Below are positions 26,430-37,569 of a stretch of 64,000 nucleotides of DNA, piece by piece. The notes beneath the pieces are model-generated. The model saw nothing but the letters and a program-made list of their open reading frames with translations, was not told the origin of the DNA and did not search any database. The stretch comes from Cacajao melanocephalus (lineage: Eukaryota; Chordata; Mammalia; Primates; Pitheciidae): assembly GCA_963573385.1 (NCBI GenBank), contig CAUYLG010070615.1, forward strand, positions 87,671 through 151,670, given 5' to 3'. The position numbers and the translations under genes were made by a program. Within the stretch, counting starts at the first letter, position 1. Each line of letters opens with the position of its first letter.

Positions 26430-26630
26430 CTGTTTTTGCATTGTTTGTTGTCTCCCCCTCCCTCCACCCACACCTGCACACCTGAAAATAAAATCCACCA
26501 GTCTAGGGACACTTTCTTTTTCATAGTTCCCGTCAACAGTGCAAGTGAATACATAGTAGGTTCTCAGTATACCTGATTGAATGGATGGACGGATGAATGA
26601 GTGAATGAATCAAAGTCTGCAGCTGCAGGC
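26430..26630 (+). repeat. L2 3' end
   Basis: AAAATAAAATCCACCAGTCT, then ACATAGTAGGTTCTCAGTAT and the tail ATGGATGGACGGATGAATGA, typical of the L2 3' end. Confidence 0.65.
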
Positions 26631-26689
26631 TGTGAGAAGCAAGTGAGGAACCAAGAAATCCCTCTCCAGCCCTTTGCCTAAGCAATCCA

Positions 26690-27830
26690 TGGGAAGGTAA
26701 CGGCTCCAGAAGAGAGAGCGCGGTAGGGAGGAGGATTGGGGCGTCACCGTGGTGGGAGGTTATGTCTCAGCTCCTCCGGGGCGGCGTGAAAGAGGAGGGA
26801 CCCGGCCTCAAGGGGCTGCGGGACTGGCAGTCGGGCGCACTGGCTCACGCTGGGCTCCGGGGTCTTTCTGCCGCCCCGAGAGGCGAGGGGAGGGGAGAGA
26901 AGGTCTTCGCCCACCAGCGCTGCTTCTCCAGCCTCCCGCTAGGCCCTTTCGGAAGTGTCCAAGTCGCATCCTGGGCGGTCAGAGGGCTTCGGAGGGCTCC
27001 CTTGCCTGCCTGCCTCCCTCCCTCCCTTCTTTCCCTCCTTCTTTTTCTTTCTCCTCCTCGCGTCTCTCCAGCTCCCCAGCCCGGCGGCCCCGCCACAGCC
27101 TAGCAGCCCCACCCCCTCCTGTAAGGGTGAAATTGCTAAACTTGTAGCAATAATGACCCAGCATTCAGGCCGCCGACTCCCGCTGAACATCTCAGCGCCC
27201 CGGCCGACCAGGCCTAATCAGCGCTCCCCTCCCTGCTGCCTGCCCAGCCCCCGTTCCCCTGTCCGCCCCCTCCCCCAGTGCACAAAAAGTGGGGAACAAA
27301 ACCCCGGCGCATTTCTCCGTCCCTCTGTTGAGCAGACTGCTGCACAAAGCCCCCGCTCTGAGAAGCAATGGGGAGCTCGGGGGGGACGTCAATCCGACGC
27401 GCTGGGGTTTTTGTTCGCGCAGGGGACCTCGCCTTCCTACCACACCTTTTGTTCGGGACTCCAATAAAAAGCCATTCTTTCCGCACCTTCCCGGCCCGGA
27501 GCCGCCTTTCAGCGAGGCCCGGCCCCACAATGGCGCGGCACTCTGAGGCCTCCCCATTCACCCTCCTTGGCACGCTCACAATCGGCCGTGTGGCAGCACA
27601 GGCCTCGCACAGCCATTCTCCGCAAGTGACAAGGAGCCACATAAAGCCGCGGCAACCGGGGGAGAAGGGAGGGCGGCCTAGGGGGAGAGCTCGGCCGCGG
27701 CGGGGCGCAGCGCAGCGTCCCCGGGCGCGCTGGGAGCCCCGGCTGCAGTCAGGGAAGGAGCAGCCTTCGCGCCGCCAATAGCTGGGCCTGGGGGCGAGGC
27801 TTCCTTTTTCCTCGCGACCCTCGAGGTGGG
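26690..27830. promoter_or_regulatory. GC/CpG-rich block downstream of NKX2-3
   Basis: CpG-rich DNA with a CT-rich run at 27001-27060 and AT-richer islands such as GAAATTGCTAAACTTGTAGC (27127) that look constrained. It carries an AAGTG core (GCAAGTGAC near 27621), which NK2 homeodomains can bind. Long open frames on both strands overlap each other and I take them as non-coding. Possible regulatory sequence; this is inference. Confidence 0.45.
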
Positions 27831-28149
27831 GCAGAGTCCAAAAGTTGACTGAATGCAGGTCTATACAGCTAGTCCAAGCATCTGGGTAAAATTTGGGGGG
27901 ACCGCAAAGTCCGGGATTTCAAATGGCCCTGAGCCTTCGACCTGTCCAGCCCGCAAGAGTAAACAGAAATTAATGAACAAAGCCACGAAGAGACCAGACT
28001 AGCAGCCTGGGGCCTGGCTCATGGGAACCAGGCCTGCGATCTTCCAAGGAAGATGGCTTTCCCCCTCGCACCTTTTCCTCCCCTTCCCGCCCTATCTAAA
28101 GGATTCTTCTCCACTCTGGGGCTAAGCAAATTCTGTAGCCGGCCAACGG
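27831..28149. other. 3' flank of NKX2-3
   Basis: Lies beyond the likely cleavage site. No gene or repeat recognised. Confidence 0.5.
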
Positions 28150-28952
28150 TATGAAAATATTGCACCTTGTTTATTGACTCCTGTAGTGTGTGGCAGCGGG
28201 TGTGTACACGGCGTGTGGTTATATAGATAGATAATATGTGCTGAATATAGAATACGAAACAGAAAGGAAACCCGGTAACATCTCCGGTGGGCCACCAGGT
28301 CCCGTATTTGTTCAGCCTCCCCGCCCCAGCCCCAGCTTTTGATCTCATTTGGCTGGTTTTCCTCGAAGAGTCCTGAGTCCTCCTACAATGCGACAATCCG
28401 GAGATCTGGACCGAGGTATCTGCTGCGGAGGAGAGGCAGCTGGGAAATGAAATCGACTGTGCTATGGCGCTCCAGGCCCGCAAAGGTGGCAGAGGATAGG
28501 TAGGGCCTGGGATTTCTCAAGCCACGACCCCTATTTTTCTCTCCTTCATGCTTTTAATTTGTTTTGTCCTTGGGCTCCCCGGCAACGCTTCGCCAAGTCT
28601 GCAGAAAGGCCGAGGGAGAGAAGCCCTTCTCGCTTTGGAAGAACCAAACGCGGCCAGGGTTCTAGCCTCCTGCACTCCCCTAGCTGCCAAGATCGGGGCC
28701 ATCGTCCTACCCGGCGCCCAGCCCGCGATTCTGCCTCAGAGACAGTCCTGGCGAATAGACCCGGGCATCCTCCTCGCCCCTGAGCCCCCTTCCCTAGGCC
28801 TCGAGCGAGCTGCGATCCGAAGCCCTGAGGAGCAAGAAGTATATATATATTTTTTAACGAGGGGATCTGACCCTTAGGTCCGGCCCTTCTCGCGCTTCAG
28901 TCCCGCGGCGCCAGGCTGCGCTGGGGTGCCTGCCGCGTGACCCGCTCAGTCC
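28150..28952 (-). other. NKX2-3 3' UTR (predicted)
   Basis: Runs from the stop codon to just past the first AATAAA on the minus strand (28170-28175). The length of about 800 bases, with the 1,092-base coding sequence and a short leader, gives an mRNA near 2.1 kb, which fits the gene's known size as I recall it. It contains a short TA run near 28840-28852. A 154-codon minus frame at 28019-28483 overlaps the UTR end and is not a gene. Confidence 0.65.
28170..28175 (-). terminator. Polyadenylation signal of NKX2-3
   Basis: A canonical AATAAA read on the minus strand, followed by CAAGGTGCAATATTTTC. It is the first canonical signal I find after the stop codon. Confidence 0.65.
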
Positions 28953-29686
28953 CTACCAGGCCCGGATGCCCTGCAAGGTGCCCTGAGCGCATGCGGCCCC
29001 GGCTGCAGCACCCTGGTGCAAAGGCTGTGCGCCACCGCCGCCGCCGAAGCCTCCTAGATTGCTCACGTTCACAAAGGGGCCGCTTCCGGCTGCGCTGCAG
29101 GCGGGCTGCATGGCAGTGGTCGCCGCGGAGGTCCCGCCGCCACCGCCGCCGCCCGCCGGGTACGCACAGCCATAGCTGCCGCTGTAGGCCGCGGCGGCCG
29201 CGGCGGCGGCCGCTGCGGCGGCGGCGGCCGCGGCCGAGTTCCCGTAGCCGTAGGCGGGGAAGCTGTTGTAGGAGTAGGCGCTTGCGCCCACGCTGTAGGG
29301 CGCGCCATAGGCCTGCGCGCTGGGCGTGACGCACGGCTTGCCGTCCCGCACCAGCACCGGGACAGCCACGCGGCGGGGCGGCGGCGGGGCTGCGTGTGCG
29401 CCCAGCTCCAGAGACTTGTCCTGCCGCTGTCTCTTGCACTTGTACCTGCGATTCTGGAACCAGATTTTCACCTGCGTGGACGTGAGCTTCAGGCTGCTGG
29501 CGAGGTGCTCTCGCTCGGGCGCCGACAGGTACCGCTGCTGCTTGAACCTGCGTTCCAGCTCGAAGACCTGGGCTTGCGAGAAGAGGACTCGAGGCTTCCG
29601 GCGGCTGCGTGGCTTCGGCCTTTCGCTCTCCTCCGCCGCCTTGCAGTCTCCGGCCGCCTCTAGAGGCTTCTTTAGCTGGCAGCTTT
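28953..29686 (-). CDS. NKX2-3: NKX2-3 exon 2 coding part (homeodomain, NK2-SD)
   Basis: Encodes residues 120-363 of this homeobox transcription factor. The exon starts after the acceptor CTTCTTCTGCAG; its first two bases complete the Lys120 codon. The homeodomain is about residues 148-207 (RRKPRVLF... to ...KCKRQR). Trp195, Phe196 and Asn198 are the invariant recognition-helix residues, and Tyr201 (position 54) is the NK2-class residue that selects AAGTG sites. The NK2-specific domain is about 224-238 ([15 protein letters not shown]). A tyrosine-rich stretch, a 16-alanine run (271-286), a 7-glycine run (298-304) and the C-terminal GIRAW follow. GIRAW is shared with NKX2-5, but the NK2-SD context and Ala/Gly tracts fit NKX2-3. 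The protein is nuclear, acting in gut and spleen mesoderm and lymphoid endothelium. Confidence 0.95.
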
Positions 29687-31188
29687 CTGCAGAAGAAGCA
29701 AACAACAGCGTACTTAACTGTTCCCGGCCGCACCGCGGCTCCTGTCCTGGAGCACCGCGGCCCCTTTTGGTGGCTGCGCAGAGCGTGCGGTAGTAAATGC
29801 CTGGACTTTTTGGAACGTTTGTGGCTCCTGGCGCTGTGGGACCCTGCGACAGCCCTAGTACCCAAAGAACGCCCTCAGCCGGGGGAGGCGCGTTTCGTGG
29901 GGAGGGGTAGTTAGTGCGTGTTTATTTGGATCTTGAGCATCTGCAAGAGAAGAGATTACTCTGTATTAAATGTGCGGCTCGACGTGCTAATGACTATTTT
30001 CAGGATGAAGGCTTGCAACTACGTAATAACTACAGTATTTGCAAACTCGTTTGCCTTCTATTCCACAAGGATAGCTGAAGGTGTGAGTCGTGTTGGTATA
30101 AGTGGGGCAGTGTGCATAGATTGCGTGAAAATCTGTTCCTAGTGTAACGCTTGTGCATGGCCCAGGGACTTTTGTGTGTGTGTGTGTGTGTGTGCCTTAT
30201 AAAAGACTACATGCAAGTGTGATGACATTGTCTGTGTGCCCTTTGAAAATGAAGTTTGATTGACTAGTTATAGACAGTTTCATGCCGATTTTAGGCCCTG
30301 GAAACTGTGAGAGCGTAGGCCTTGGCCTCTGCCACATTAAATCGCCTCTTGGGGAAAGACTGTGATTCTGTCCTCTCAAATACACTTCCTTGGGGACTTT
30401 ATTCGATTACCCTATCTCCCTATCAATTCACTTCCCGTTGGATGTGAGCAGCCAGGATCTCGGACTAAGTTCGGCGCGTTTTCTATTCTGCCCGCAGCCT
30501 GAGACACAAAGCAAAACGTTACGGATTTTCAAAAACGGCTGGCGCCTTAGGGGTGTGAGAGCTATGGTCCCTCGGAATAGACAATGTTCCCACGCACTCT
30601 CCGACCGTCTCCTCTCTCTCTTTCCTAAGCTCAGTTTAGGAAAGCCGAGCTCTAAGCCGAGAAGGGAGGAAACCACCCAGCTGGCCTCCACCAAAGTTCC
30701 TGCGAGCTGCGGATGCGAGAGACACAGGCTGCTTGGGCTGTCTTTTCGGAGACGAAAGAGTGGCTGCCGTGGGCTAAGAGAACTCATCTCAGCCTAGAGG
30801 GAAAGTGAAAAACGTCCAGGCTCCTGCCCTTTTTTTGGGGAAGAGTCTTTTGGGGGGGGGAGAAGAGCAAAAACACTACCAGTTATGAGGACCCAGGCGC
30901 TGAGCCCGCGTAGCCTCTCAGCATCAGGGCAGCAGTAACCACCTTTCCTTCCCTTATTTCCCCCTTTGGTGGAGAGTAGTTGTCAGAGTCACCTCATCCT
31001 TGTCTCTCCGCCCCGGGTCCCTTGCAGGTACCTGCGCTTTGTGGAGCTGTCGGTGACCAGGGCGGAGGCATGGCCCCCCCAAAGGGTAAAGGGGTGGGCA
31101 GCCGCGCTGGCAAGGTTTGTGGGCTGTTTGCGGGTGCTCTGCCATTGCTCCAGGTGTGCGGGTGCGTTTCCTTTCCCCCTCTACTCAC
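29687..31188 (-). other. NKX2-3 intron 1
   Basis: 1,502 bases, starting GTGAGT at the donor and ending CTTCTTCTGCAG at the acceptor, splitting a lysine codon after its first base. It contains a (TG)n run near 30173-30195, a G run near 30851-30859, and no transposon that I can recognise. Open frames inside it on either strand are chance. Confidence 0.92.
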
Positions 31189-31546
31189 TTTGGCTCCGGT
31201 CCCTCACGACCTCGGGCTCCTCTTCATTTTCCTTGGGCCCGCTGCATGAGTCTCGCAGGACCGTGTGGACATAACCCTGGGTACACAGCCCTGAATCCCC
31301 GTGGCCGTCGGCTGCAGCTAGTGAGTTCAAATAGGATAATTTCTCGCCCTCTTCTTCCTCATCCTCCTCCCCTCCGTCAGAAAATTGTGTCCCCTCAGCT
31401 GTGGCCAGCATGCAGGGCGCTGAGTGGAAGTGGTGCTCCAAGTCCGCCTGCAAGTGCGCACCATGGAAGTGCTGCTGCTGCTGCTCCAGATTCAAAATGT
31501 CTTTGACTGAGAAAGGGGTGGAGGTGACCGGGCTTGGTAACATCAT
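31189..31546 (-). CDS. NKX2-3: NKX2-3 exon 1 coding part (TN domain)
   Basis: Encodes residues 1-119 plus the first base of codon 120. The protein begins MMLPSPVTSTPFSVKDILNL. The tinman (TN) motif at about 10-21 (TPFSVKDILNLE) is an Engrailed-homology-1-like peptide that recruits Groucho/TLE co-repressors. An acidic run (about residues 57-68) follows. I place the start at the ATG pair 31546/31543. The frame extends only three codons further to a GTG, directly preceded by TAA, so no longer ATG start exists. The exon ends CAAA|GTGAGT. With exon 2 it gives 363 residues, against 364 that I recall for human. It is transcribed from the CpG-rich promoter just upstream. Confidence 0.95.
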
Positions 31547-31690
31547 CAGGGCCACTTAATTGTCCAGTCCAAATAATAAATCCCGGTGGGGGCGGGGAGG
31601 CAGCGCGGCGGCTCCAGCTCTCCTCCTGGACTCCGCCGCTGCTGCTGAGTCGAGCTTTTGACAGACGCGGTCCTACTCCAGTCTAAATCG
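31547..31690 (-). other. NKX2-3 5' UTR (approximate)
   Basis: The likely leader, with its 5' limit uncertain. It includes TTAAGTGG (minus strand, 31552-31559), a perfect NK2-type site, and a TTATTATTT stretch at about 31571-31580. Confidence 0.5.
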
Positions 31691-31970
31691 CCTCCATTGG
31701 CCGGGACCTGGGGGTCTGGGTTTTGTTACAGCCACTGCAGGGACTGGGGCCCGGGCTGCAAAGCCTCTGTCCGGGAGCCTTGCGTCACGTCGGGGGGGCG
31801 GGGCCGGCGCCCCAGGCTCCCTCCCCATTGGTTCCGGCACATGCGGGCTACGCCCCCTGCTCTCACCAACTGGGTTGTTGCGGCTCTACCAGAAATTCGC
31901 AAGGACTGGTATAGAGTCCCGAAGTCCGAGACACTGCGGCCGAGGCTGCACGGATCCAGTTCCTGAACCA
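31680..31970 (-). promoter_or_regulatory. NKX2-3 promoter region, CpG-rich
   Basis: Two CCAAT boxes read on the minus strand (31696-31700 and 31827-31831), a GC box (GGGGGCGGGG, 31795-31804) and a CGTCA CRE-half-site within TGCGTCACGTCG (31781-31792). There is no convincing TATA box at the usual distance. This is the arrangement of a CpG-island promoter of a developmental gene. Confidence 0.65.
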
Positions 31971-32407
31971 CTGATTCCCGCGTGGCTGCACCTTCCCGAT
32001 TTAGGCCAGTTCCGGGAGGCTTGCTGTCCACGAACCAACGCCAGGGAAGGGTGCCCCAGGAGTGTGTTTTTTTCAGCTGCTGCGCAGGGCAGGAAAACTT
32101 CCTGGCGGGTAAATACCGGGCGCTGGATCCACGAGGAGACGGAGTGTTTTATCTATCTACGGGTGGGCGACACGTCCGTTTCCACCTTGTTGACTTTGCT
32201 CAAGCTTTCTGTCCGCTTGGAACATCTTTCTTATCCGCATCCTCCACGAGTGGAAAACTGTTCTCCAAGGAAGAGCTCCTAGATCGTCTAGCCGGAAGTC
32301 CCCTCTCTTCAGCCTCTGAACCTGCAGCTCGTGTTAGCAAAGGACACGCGTGTCACTTATCACTTCCCGTTTAATTCTATAGCTGTACGTGCCTGCCTGG
32401 TCGCCCC
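31971..32407. other. Upstream flank, no gene seen
   Basis: GC-rich unique-looking DNA. Overlapping frames of 130-135 codons on the plus strand show no motif. Confidence 0.5.
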
Positions 32408-32705
32408 AGTTAGACTGTAAGCTCCATGAGGGCAGGGTCCCGGGGTTGATTTTGCCCTTGTATCTCTGGCAGCAGCCGCACAGAGCAGTGTGTAAAAGGA
32501 AGACAGAGTTGTGACTAAACTTTGGTATTCGACAGCTCTTGCTTGGCCTCGTCAGTCAGTGTGTGATCTTGGGCATTTCTAAGTCTCAGTTTCTTCGTCT
32601 ATAGAACGAAAGCGATAATACCTTTTTCAGGGTTGTTGCTAGAGTTGAATGAGGCAAAACGGCCTCACGCATGTTAAGCGCTCAGTACGTGTCAACTACT
32701 GCTTT
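32408..32705 (+). repeat. L2 and MIR fragments
   Basis: AGACTGTAAGCTCCATGAGG with GGCAGGGTCCC is L2. From 32535, GTGTGATCTTGGGCATTTCT, CTCAGTTTCTTCGTCTATAG and TTAAGCGCTCAGTACGTGTC is MIR. Confidence 0.75.
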
Positions 32706-34890
32706 TCTGTGTGGGAGGTCAAGCAGTGTTTGTTGACTGCATTGGTGGTGCGTGGCTGGAGTGTGGAACACACTGGGTGGCTTCTTACGGTTTTGAGAGC
32801 AGGAACTGTCCTCACAAGGGAGGGGACCCAGCCTTGGCGGCCTTCTTTTCCGCCTATTGAAATCAGGAGCCTGAGTCTAGGCCTTGACTCTCCGACAGGC
32901 TTTTAAGATTTCTCTACCTACACGCCTTCTGACACCTTCATGAGGCCCTGGTTGTTTTCTGGGGAAATCTATGCGGTCCCCATAGATTCTGGAAACTCCG
33001 CGCTGGTAGGAACCATCTTCTTCCTGTGCAATAGGCATTTGCTCGCTGCTACCAGGCCTAGCCCAGTGAGGGGCAGCGGGGGCTGCTTTGAGGGCCATAG
33101 AAAAATCTGTGTGCCGCGCTGGCCTTGAAAACGTAGGGATCGGTTCCAGCTCAACCGTGGCTCTCCTTATCCGGCCCCAGCTGCTCTAAGCATTTTTTGG
33201 CAGTCAGGATGACGGAGCTGGAAGAGAGCCGTCTCAGCTGGAAGGGGCGGGTGAAAGGTGCAGGGAGGGTGGACATTGCCTCCGAGTGGCGTAAGACACC
33301 GGCTGGGAGTGGGTACGAGGGTGAAGGGCTGCCACGCGGGGCCCGCAATGGCAGCAGGAGTGGGTGCCCAAGGCTGAAGGGAGAAAGAACAGCCTGTCAG
33401 GAGGAGGGAGAGGCGGGGCTCTTCAGAAGGGAGCGGAAATGTTGTGGAGAGGCAGCCCCTAGGTCCGCCTGGCGAGCTGGGATGCCGCGTGGGCCACGTG
33501 CGCCCCGGAGTACTTAGGGTGGCGGCGGCCCGCAGGCGGTGCGGAGAGACCCTCTGTGGGCAGGGTCTTGTGCCGGAACCGCCATTCCTCAGCCACAGGG
33601 GCGCCCGGTGTCTTTCTGCTTTAAAACCTGAAAGTATTGATGCCCCAGGCGGAGGCCGGTGTCTGCAAACCAGGCGGTGAGTCTGCAGAGGGAGGAATGT
33701 GCCTGGTTTTGCCGTGGATCCCTAGCACTCGGGCGCAAAGATTCCGAGGTGGGGGCGGAGGGGTGCAAGGCACTGCGGGGTGGGGTGGCTGACCTCGAGT
33801 GTGAGTGCATTACAGTGGCAGCTGAGCACACAGGCAGGAAGCTGAGCTCCAGCCCCACTTCCCCACTGTACCTCGGGGCAAAACCGTCTCGGAGAAATGT
33901 TTCTGCTCTCTTCTAGTCCCGTTTTCTTCTCCTCTTGGGTGATTTCATGATTCTGGAAAAAGAAAAGGACAAAGGCTATCGAAACAATCTCTCTCCCCCC
34001 AGTTTCCAACCAAAGCCGGCATTTCTCCTTGCTACATTCCCTTGCTTCTCAGCCTTGCTTCTCTCATAGGCCTTACCTAAATCTGGCCCCAACAATCCAG
34101 GTCTTAGAACTGCAATCGGGACAAAGTGCTCCTCCAGCGCCTGATGGCCGATACACGCCCACAGACGCGCTACAGCCGCCGGAGCCCACCAGGGCCCCTC
34201 TGTCAGCTCACGCAGGGGGCCGTCTCCTTCCCACCAGCAGGCCCACGCAAGCCTCTCTACCCAAAAATCCGCCTAGGCAGCCCCGGGCCAGGTACCTTGC
34301 GCCAGGCCTAAGCAGTTGTCTCTTGAGGACCCTGGGCAGGTAGGCCACCAGGGCCTGTGAGGACTCCCAGCTTGGGGAACCCAGGAAAAGGGGTCTAGCG
34401 GGTGGCATCTAGGCCTTATCGCCACTTCCTTTCCCCATTTCCAGCCCCGCGCAGGGCTGATCCAGCGTGCGGAAAAACCTCTATCGGCTACCGCATCCCT
34501 AAGGTTGATCTGAGCTTTATGCCCAGAGCAGGGGTTTGGGTTGTCTCCGACTGCCCTCGCAGTGTTGTTCAAGCTTCCGTTAGTTGCTCTGGTTCCCCAG
34601 TGACCGAGCTTCCCGGCAGGAATTCCCCCAAAGCCAATCCCATCTAGGTGGCCTCCTTTTCGTTCGCGCGAAGCCGGTACCCACGACGGCCACCGGCCTG
34701 AAAGAACTCGAGAGTGGTAGTTGTACAGCAGCAGTCGCTCCTCAGGAGTCACTTATCAGAGGGTGGGATCTGGTTCCAGCGCCTATCCAGTTACGATCGT
34801 CTTCTGGGGCATTTGCATTCTCTTGTCTGAAAAGGAGATCTTTGAAATCCTCGAGCTGTGCTCTACTAATAATAGGTTTTCGTTCCAGAC
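32706..34890. other. CpG-rich upstream flank, no gene proven
   Basis: Unique-looking DNA with moderate CpG density. Several frames of 60-160 codons exist on both strands without recognisable domains. Human annotation, as I recall it, has a divergent lncRNA (LINC01475) on this side of NKX2-3. I cannot identify its exons here and do not call it. Confidence 0.4.
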
Positions 34891-36440
34891 AGTTTAGCTA
34901 ATTACTATCAGATAAAGTAAGTATGGTTACATCCATTGAAGCGTTTGATTTTATTTTAATCGAGTGTATCTACCTTCCTACTCTTTCATCACCTCATACA
35001 TTTATACAAGCTGTCTCTCCCACCCTATGATTAAAGATCATCAGTAAATGGTGGAAAATTCCGTGAAGGGGAATTGCTGTATAGACTCATAAACGTTTGT
35101 ATCATTTTTTTTTTAAGAAAAACCACATGCTAGCCATTACAATAAATGCATTATCAAATGAAAAATGTGACAATTTTTTGAAAACTATAAAGTGTTCTCG
35201 TAACTGTTATTATCTGCACAAACATTGCTTAATTAATGTACCTACAAATATAGGCAGATAATGGATAATTTTAGTTATAAATGCCACTGCTTATCCCGTT
35301 GTCTCTCAACTATTCAAATGGTCATTTAATTATGTAACCAGTGCGACAGGTTGAAAGTTATCGTGGTTTCTAATCGAAATGTAACAATGTAACACTATAA
35401 TCAGAAGTTATTTTTCTATTAAAGCATGGAAAATTATCCTGTGATGAACTCAGATAGCCAAAACATTTCAGGTTAATCTTTTCATCATTTTTTAATTGCT
35501 TTCCTAGAAGTTTCATTTTCAATGACAACTTTTGAGAGAGAAAGAGAGAGAAAAAGAGAGAAGGAGAGACAGCCACTAAATGGGTTTTTGTTAATTTGTT
35601 GGTGGTAGTGGTGGTGGTGGTTGTGGTGTGTGTGTGTGTGTGTGCGCGCGCGCGCGTGTGCTTTGCTTTGGTTTTTAGTTAAGGAATGTTAGAAAGCTAT
35701 CCATTTTTTTTTAAAACCAATTCAGAAGCAATAGCATTTTAATTTTGAGACGAGTGAATACACTTTGGGCTTTTAAAGAAATGTCAGTTGGGTTGGTGAG
35801 TCCTAGAAGGCATTAAACTGGTCTAATTTCTTGAGAGTTTTTTTCTTGTTGAAGGAATTTCACAAGACAGATTTTGAAATGCTGTTTTAAGTATTTAGTT
35901 TGTTTTGCATGTGTTTGTAGGACTACCAAATTTTCCTAGATTTTATTTGGAATTGAGTTTTTAAAATTAACCAGTATTTCTCTTTCCTGAGAGAAAATTT
36001 GTCCAAAATCAGTAATTTGTGTAGTTCTTTGTAAATTACAGGCCCTTCCTGAGAATGTGACTTTTGATTTCTCAGGGAGAGAATTTTACAGCTGTCTTTG
36101 TGGATCTGCCCCCTCCAAAAATTTTAAAGATAAAAATGTAAATTACACTTTCTTTAACAAAGCCAGTTCTGTCAATAAATCAGTAATGTCGAAAACACTG
36201 TATCTTTGTTGAAGGAAATCAATTCAAAATTTTTCAAACAAAAACACATTTAAAAAAAAAAAGACGCCTGTATACAGACATTTATTTCCACTATTTGGGA
36301 GTGCAGTGAGCAGTTTTAACTTGAGGATTAAACTGGAATTCTGAATGCATTCCTTAACTTTTTTATTGTTGCTAGCCTGCGTTTAGCTTTCTGTAGCGAA
36401 ATTTCAATGCGTGTAACCCTTTTAAAATGTAATCTGACTT
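34891..36440. promoter_or_regulatory. AT-rich, transposon-free conserved-looking block
   Basis: No Alu, L1 or MIR recognised. It starts with a GATA-like site (TATCAGATAAAG, 34907) and has many TAAT/ATTA cores. Lack of insertions next to a homeobox gene suggests constraint. No open frame of note. Regulatory role is inferred. Confidence 0.35.
35626..35661. repeat. (TG)n(CG)n alternating tract
   Basis: About 36 bases of strictly alternating purine and pyrimidine, ending in six CG units then GTGTGC. The composition favours left-handed Z-DNA. Confidence 0.9.
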
Positions 36441-37560
36441 CAGAAGAGCGGCTGCAGTCTTGGGCAAATTAATGCATTTGAACCAGAGCTCCTGCCTGCT
36501 CCGTGCGGACTGCTGAGCAGTAAGTAGAGGGGAAAGAGAGAGAGAGAAATGTGGTTATCGCGTTCTGAGAAGCAAGAGAGATTCTTTGTGTCTCTTCCAG
36601 CGCTATCTACTCGAAACTGTCTGCTCTCAACCGAACACACGCTCAGGATCTCGGCCTCCAAGGATGTAGAAAGCTTCCTCCAAATTTCCCGGGGGTCACG
36701 TTGGCACAAATACCTTCAAACCATCTGGGAACAAAAAAGACATTTCTCACTTGGAAAGAAATGTTTACTGCAGTCTTTTCTAAGTAGCATGTTTAAGTAA
36801 CGTCTTATCCGGCCTTCCCTGCGCCCAGCCTGGAGGTCTGGGTCTTCGGTCAGCACTGGGAGAGCGATCCCCAAGGTTCGGTGAGACATTCGCTGCGTCA
36901 GCGGATGGCCGGGTCTGCGGGCCTAACCCCCTATTGCCCTTGGTCCTGAAGTTGCAGGGACCCCCAGCCATCAGCACTGCCCCGGCGCAGTCCCGGCTCG
37001 GCTTGCCTGACCCTGCGGATATGTGGGGGTCGGCTGGGGCCGTAGGCTGCTGGCTTTGCTCAGAATCAGCCAGGGAACCGTAGCAAGGGCCGAGGCACCA
37101 AGCGGGCGCGGTGCGTCAGGACGCACGCCACAGGGGTCAGGAGTGGCGCGCCCTAGGAGCCAGGTCCAGGCTCTGGACCTCGCAGCCTTGCCTGGGTGTC
37201 ACGTCGGAGGTCCTTGGTTCGGTGGCGCCAGGTTGCAGGACTGTAAGGGCTTCAGGTCTCGTTGTGCCCTGTCCGCCACTGGAGCTGCGTCTCCAAGACC
37301 GTGCACTTAGGGCCTGGCAGTGCTGGTGTTTTTCCTGGGCATCTCTCTCCATCCTCCCGCCAAGGCCCGGGGCCCTAGCGAAGAGGGCTAGGAAGACTCA
37401 CTCGGTCGGCCCGCACGAGCTGGGCCTTTATCCTAGAACATGCCTCTAGGTTCTCCAACTTCCCTCCACCTCCCTGCGCTCCTGCCAACCGGAGGCAAAG
37501 ACCTTCTTGCCTCTTGATGCTGGCCATATCCAGAGACCGCGCAAAGCCTCTGAGTCCGGG
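36441..37560. other. Upstream flank, no gene seen
   Basis: GC-rich from about 36800. Open frames of 60-112 codons overlap on both strands and have no recognisable domain. Confidence 0.5.
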
Positions 37561-37569
37561 ACCCTAGAA

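Noticed and set aside
28019..28483. 154-codon minus-strand frame
   Set aside because: It lies across the predicted 3' UTR end and poly-A signal of NKX2-3 and has no domain.
28897..29865. 322-codon minus-strand frame in another phase across NKX2-3 exon 2
   Set aside because: It is an out-of-phase shadow of the true exon, Arg/Gly/Ala-rich, and runs through the splice acceptor.
31547..31555. Upstream GTG start giving an extra MAL before the NKX2-3 start
   Set aside because: GTG starts are not expected for this gene, and the known protein begins MMLPSP. The GTG is directly preceded by an in-frame TAA.
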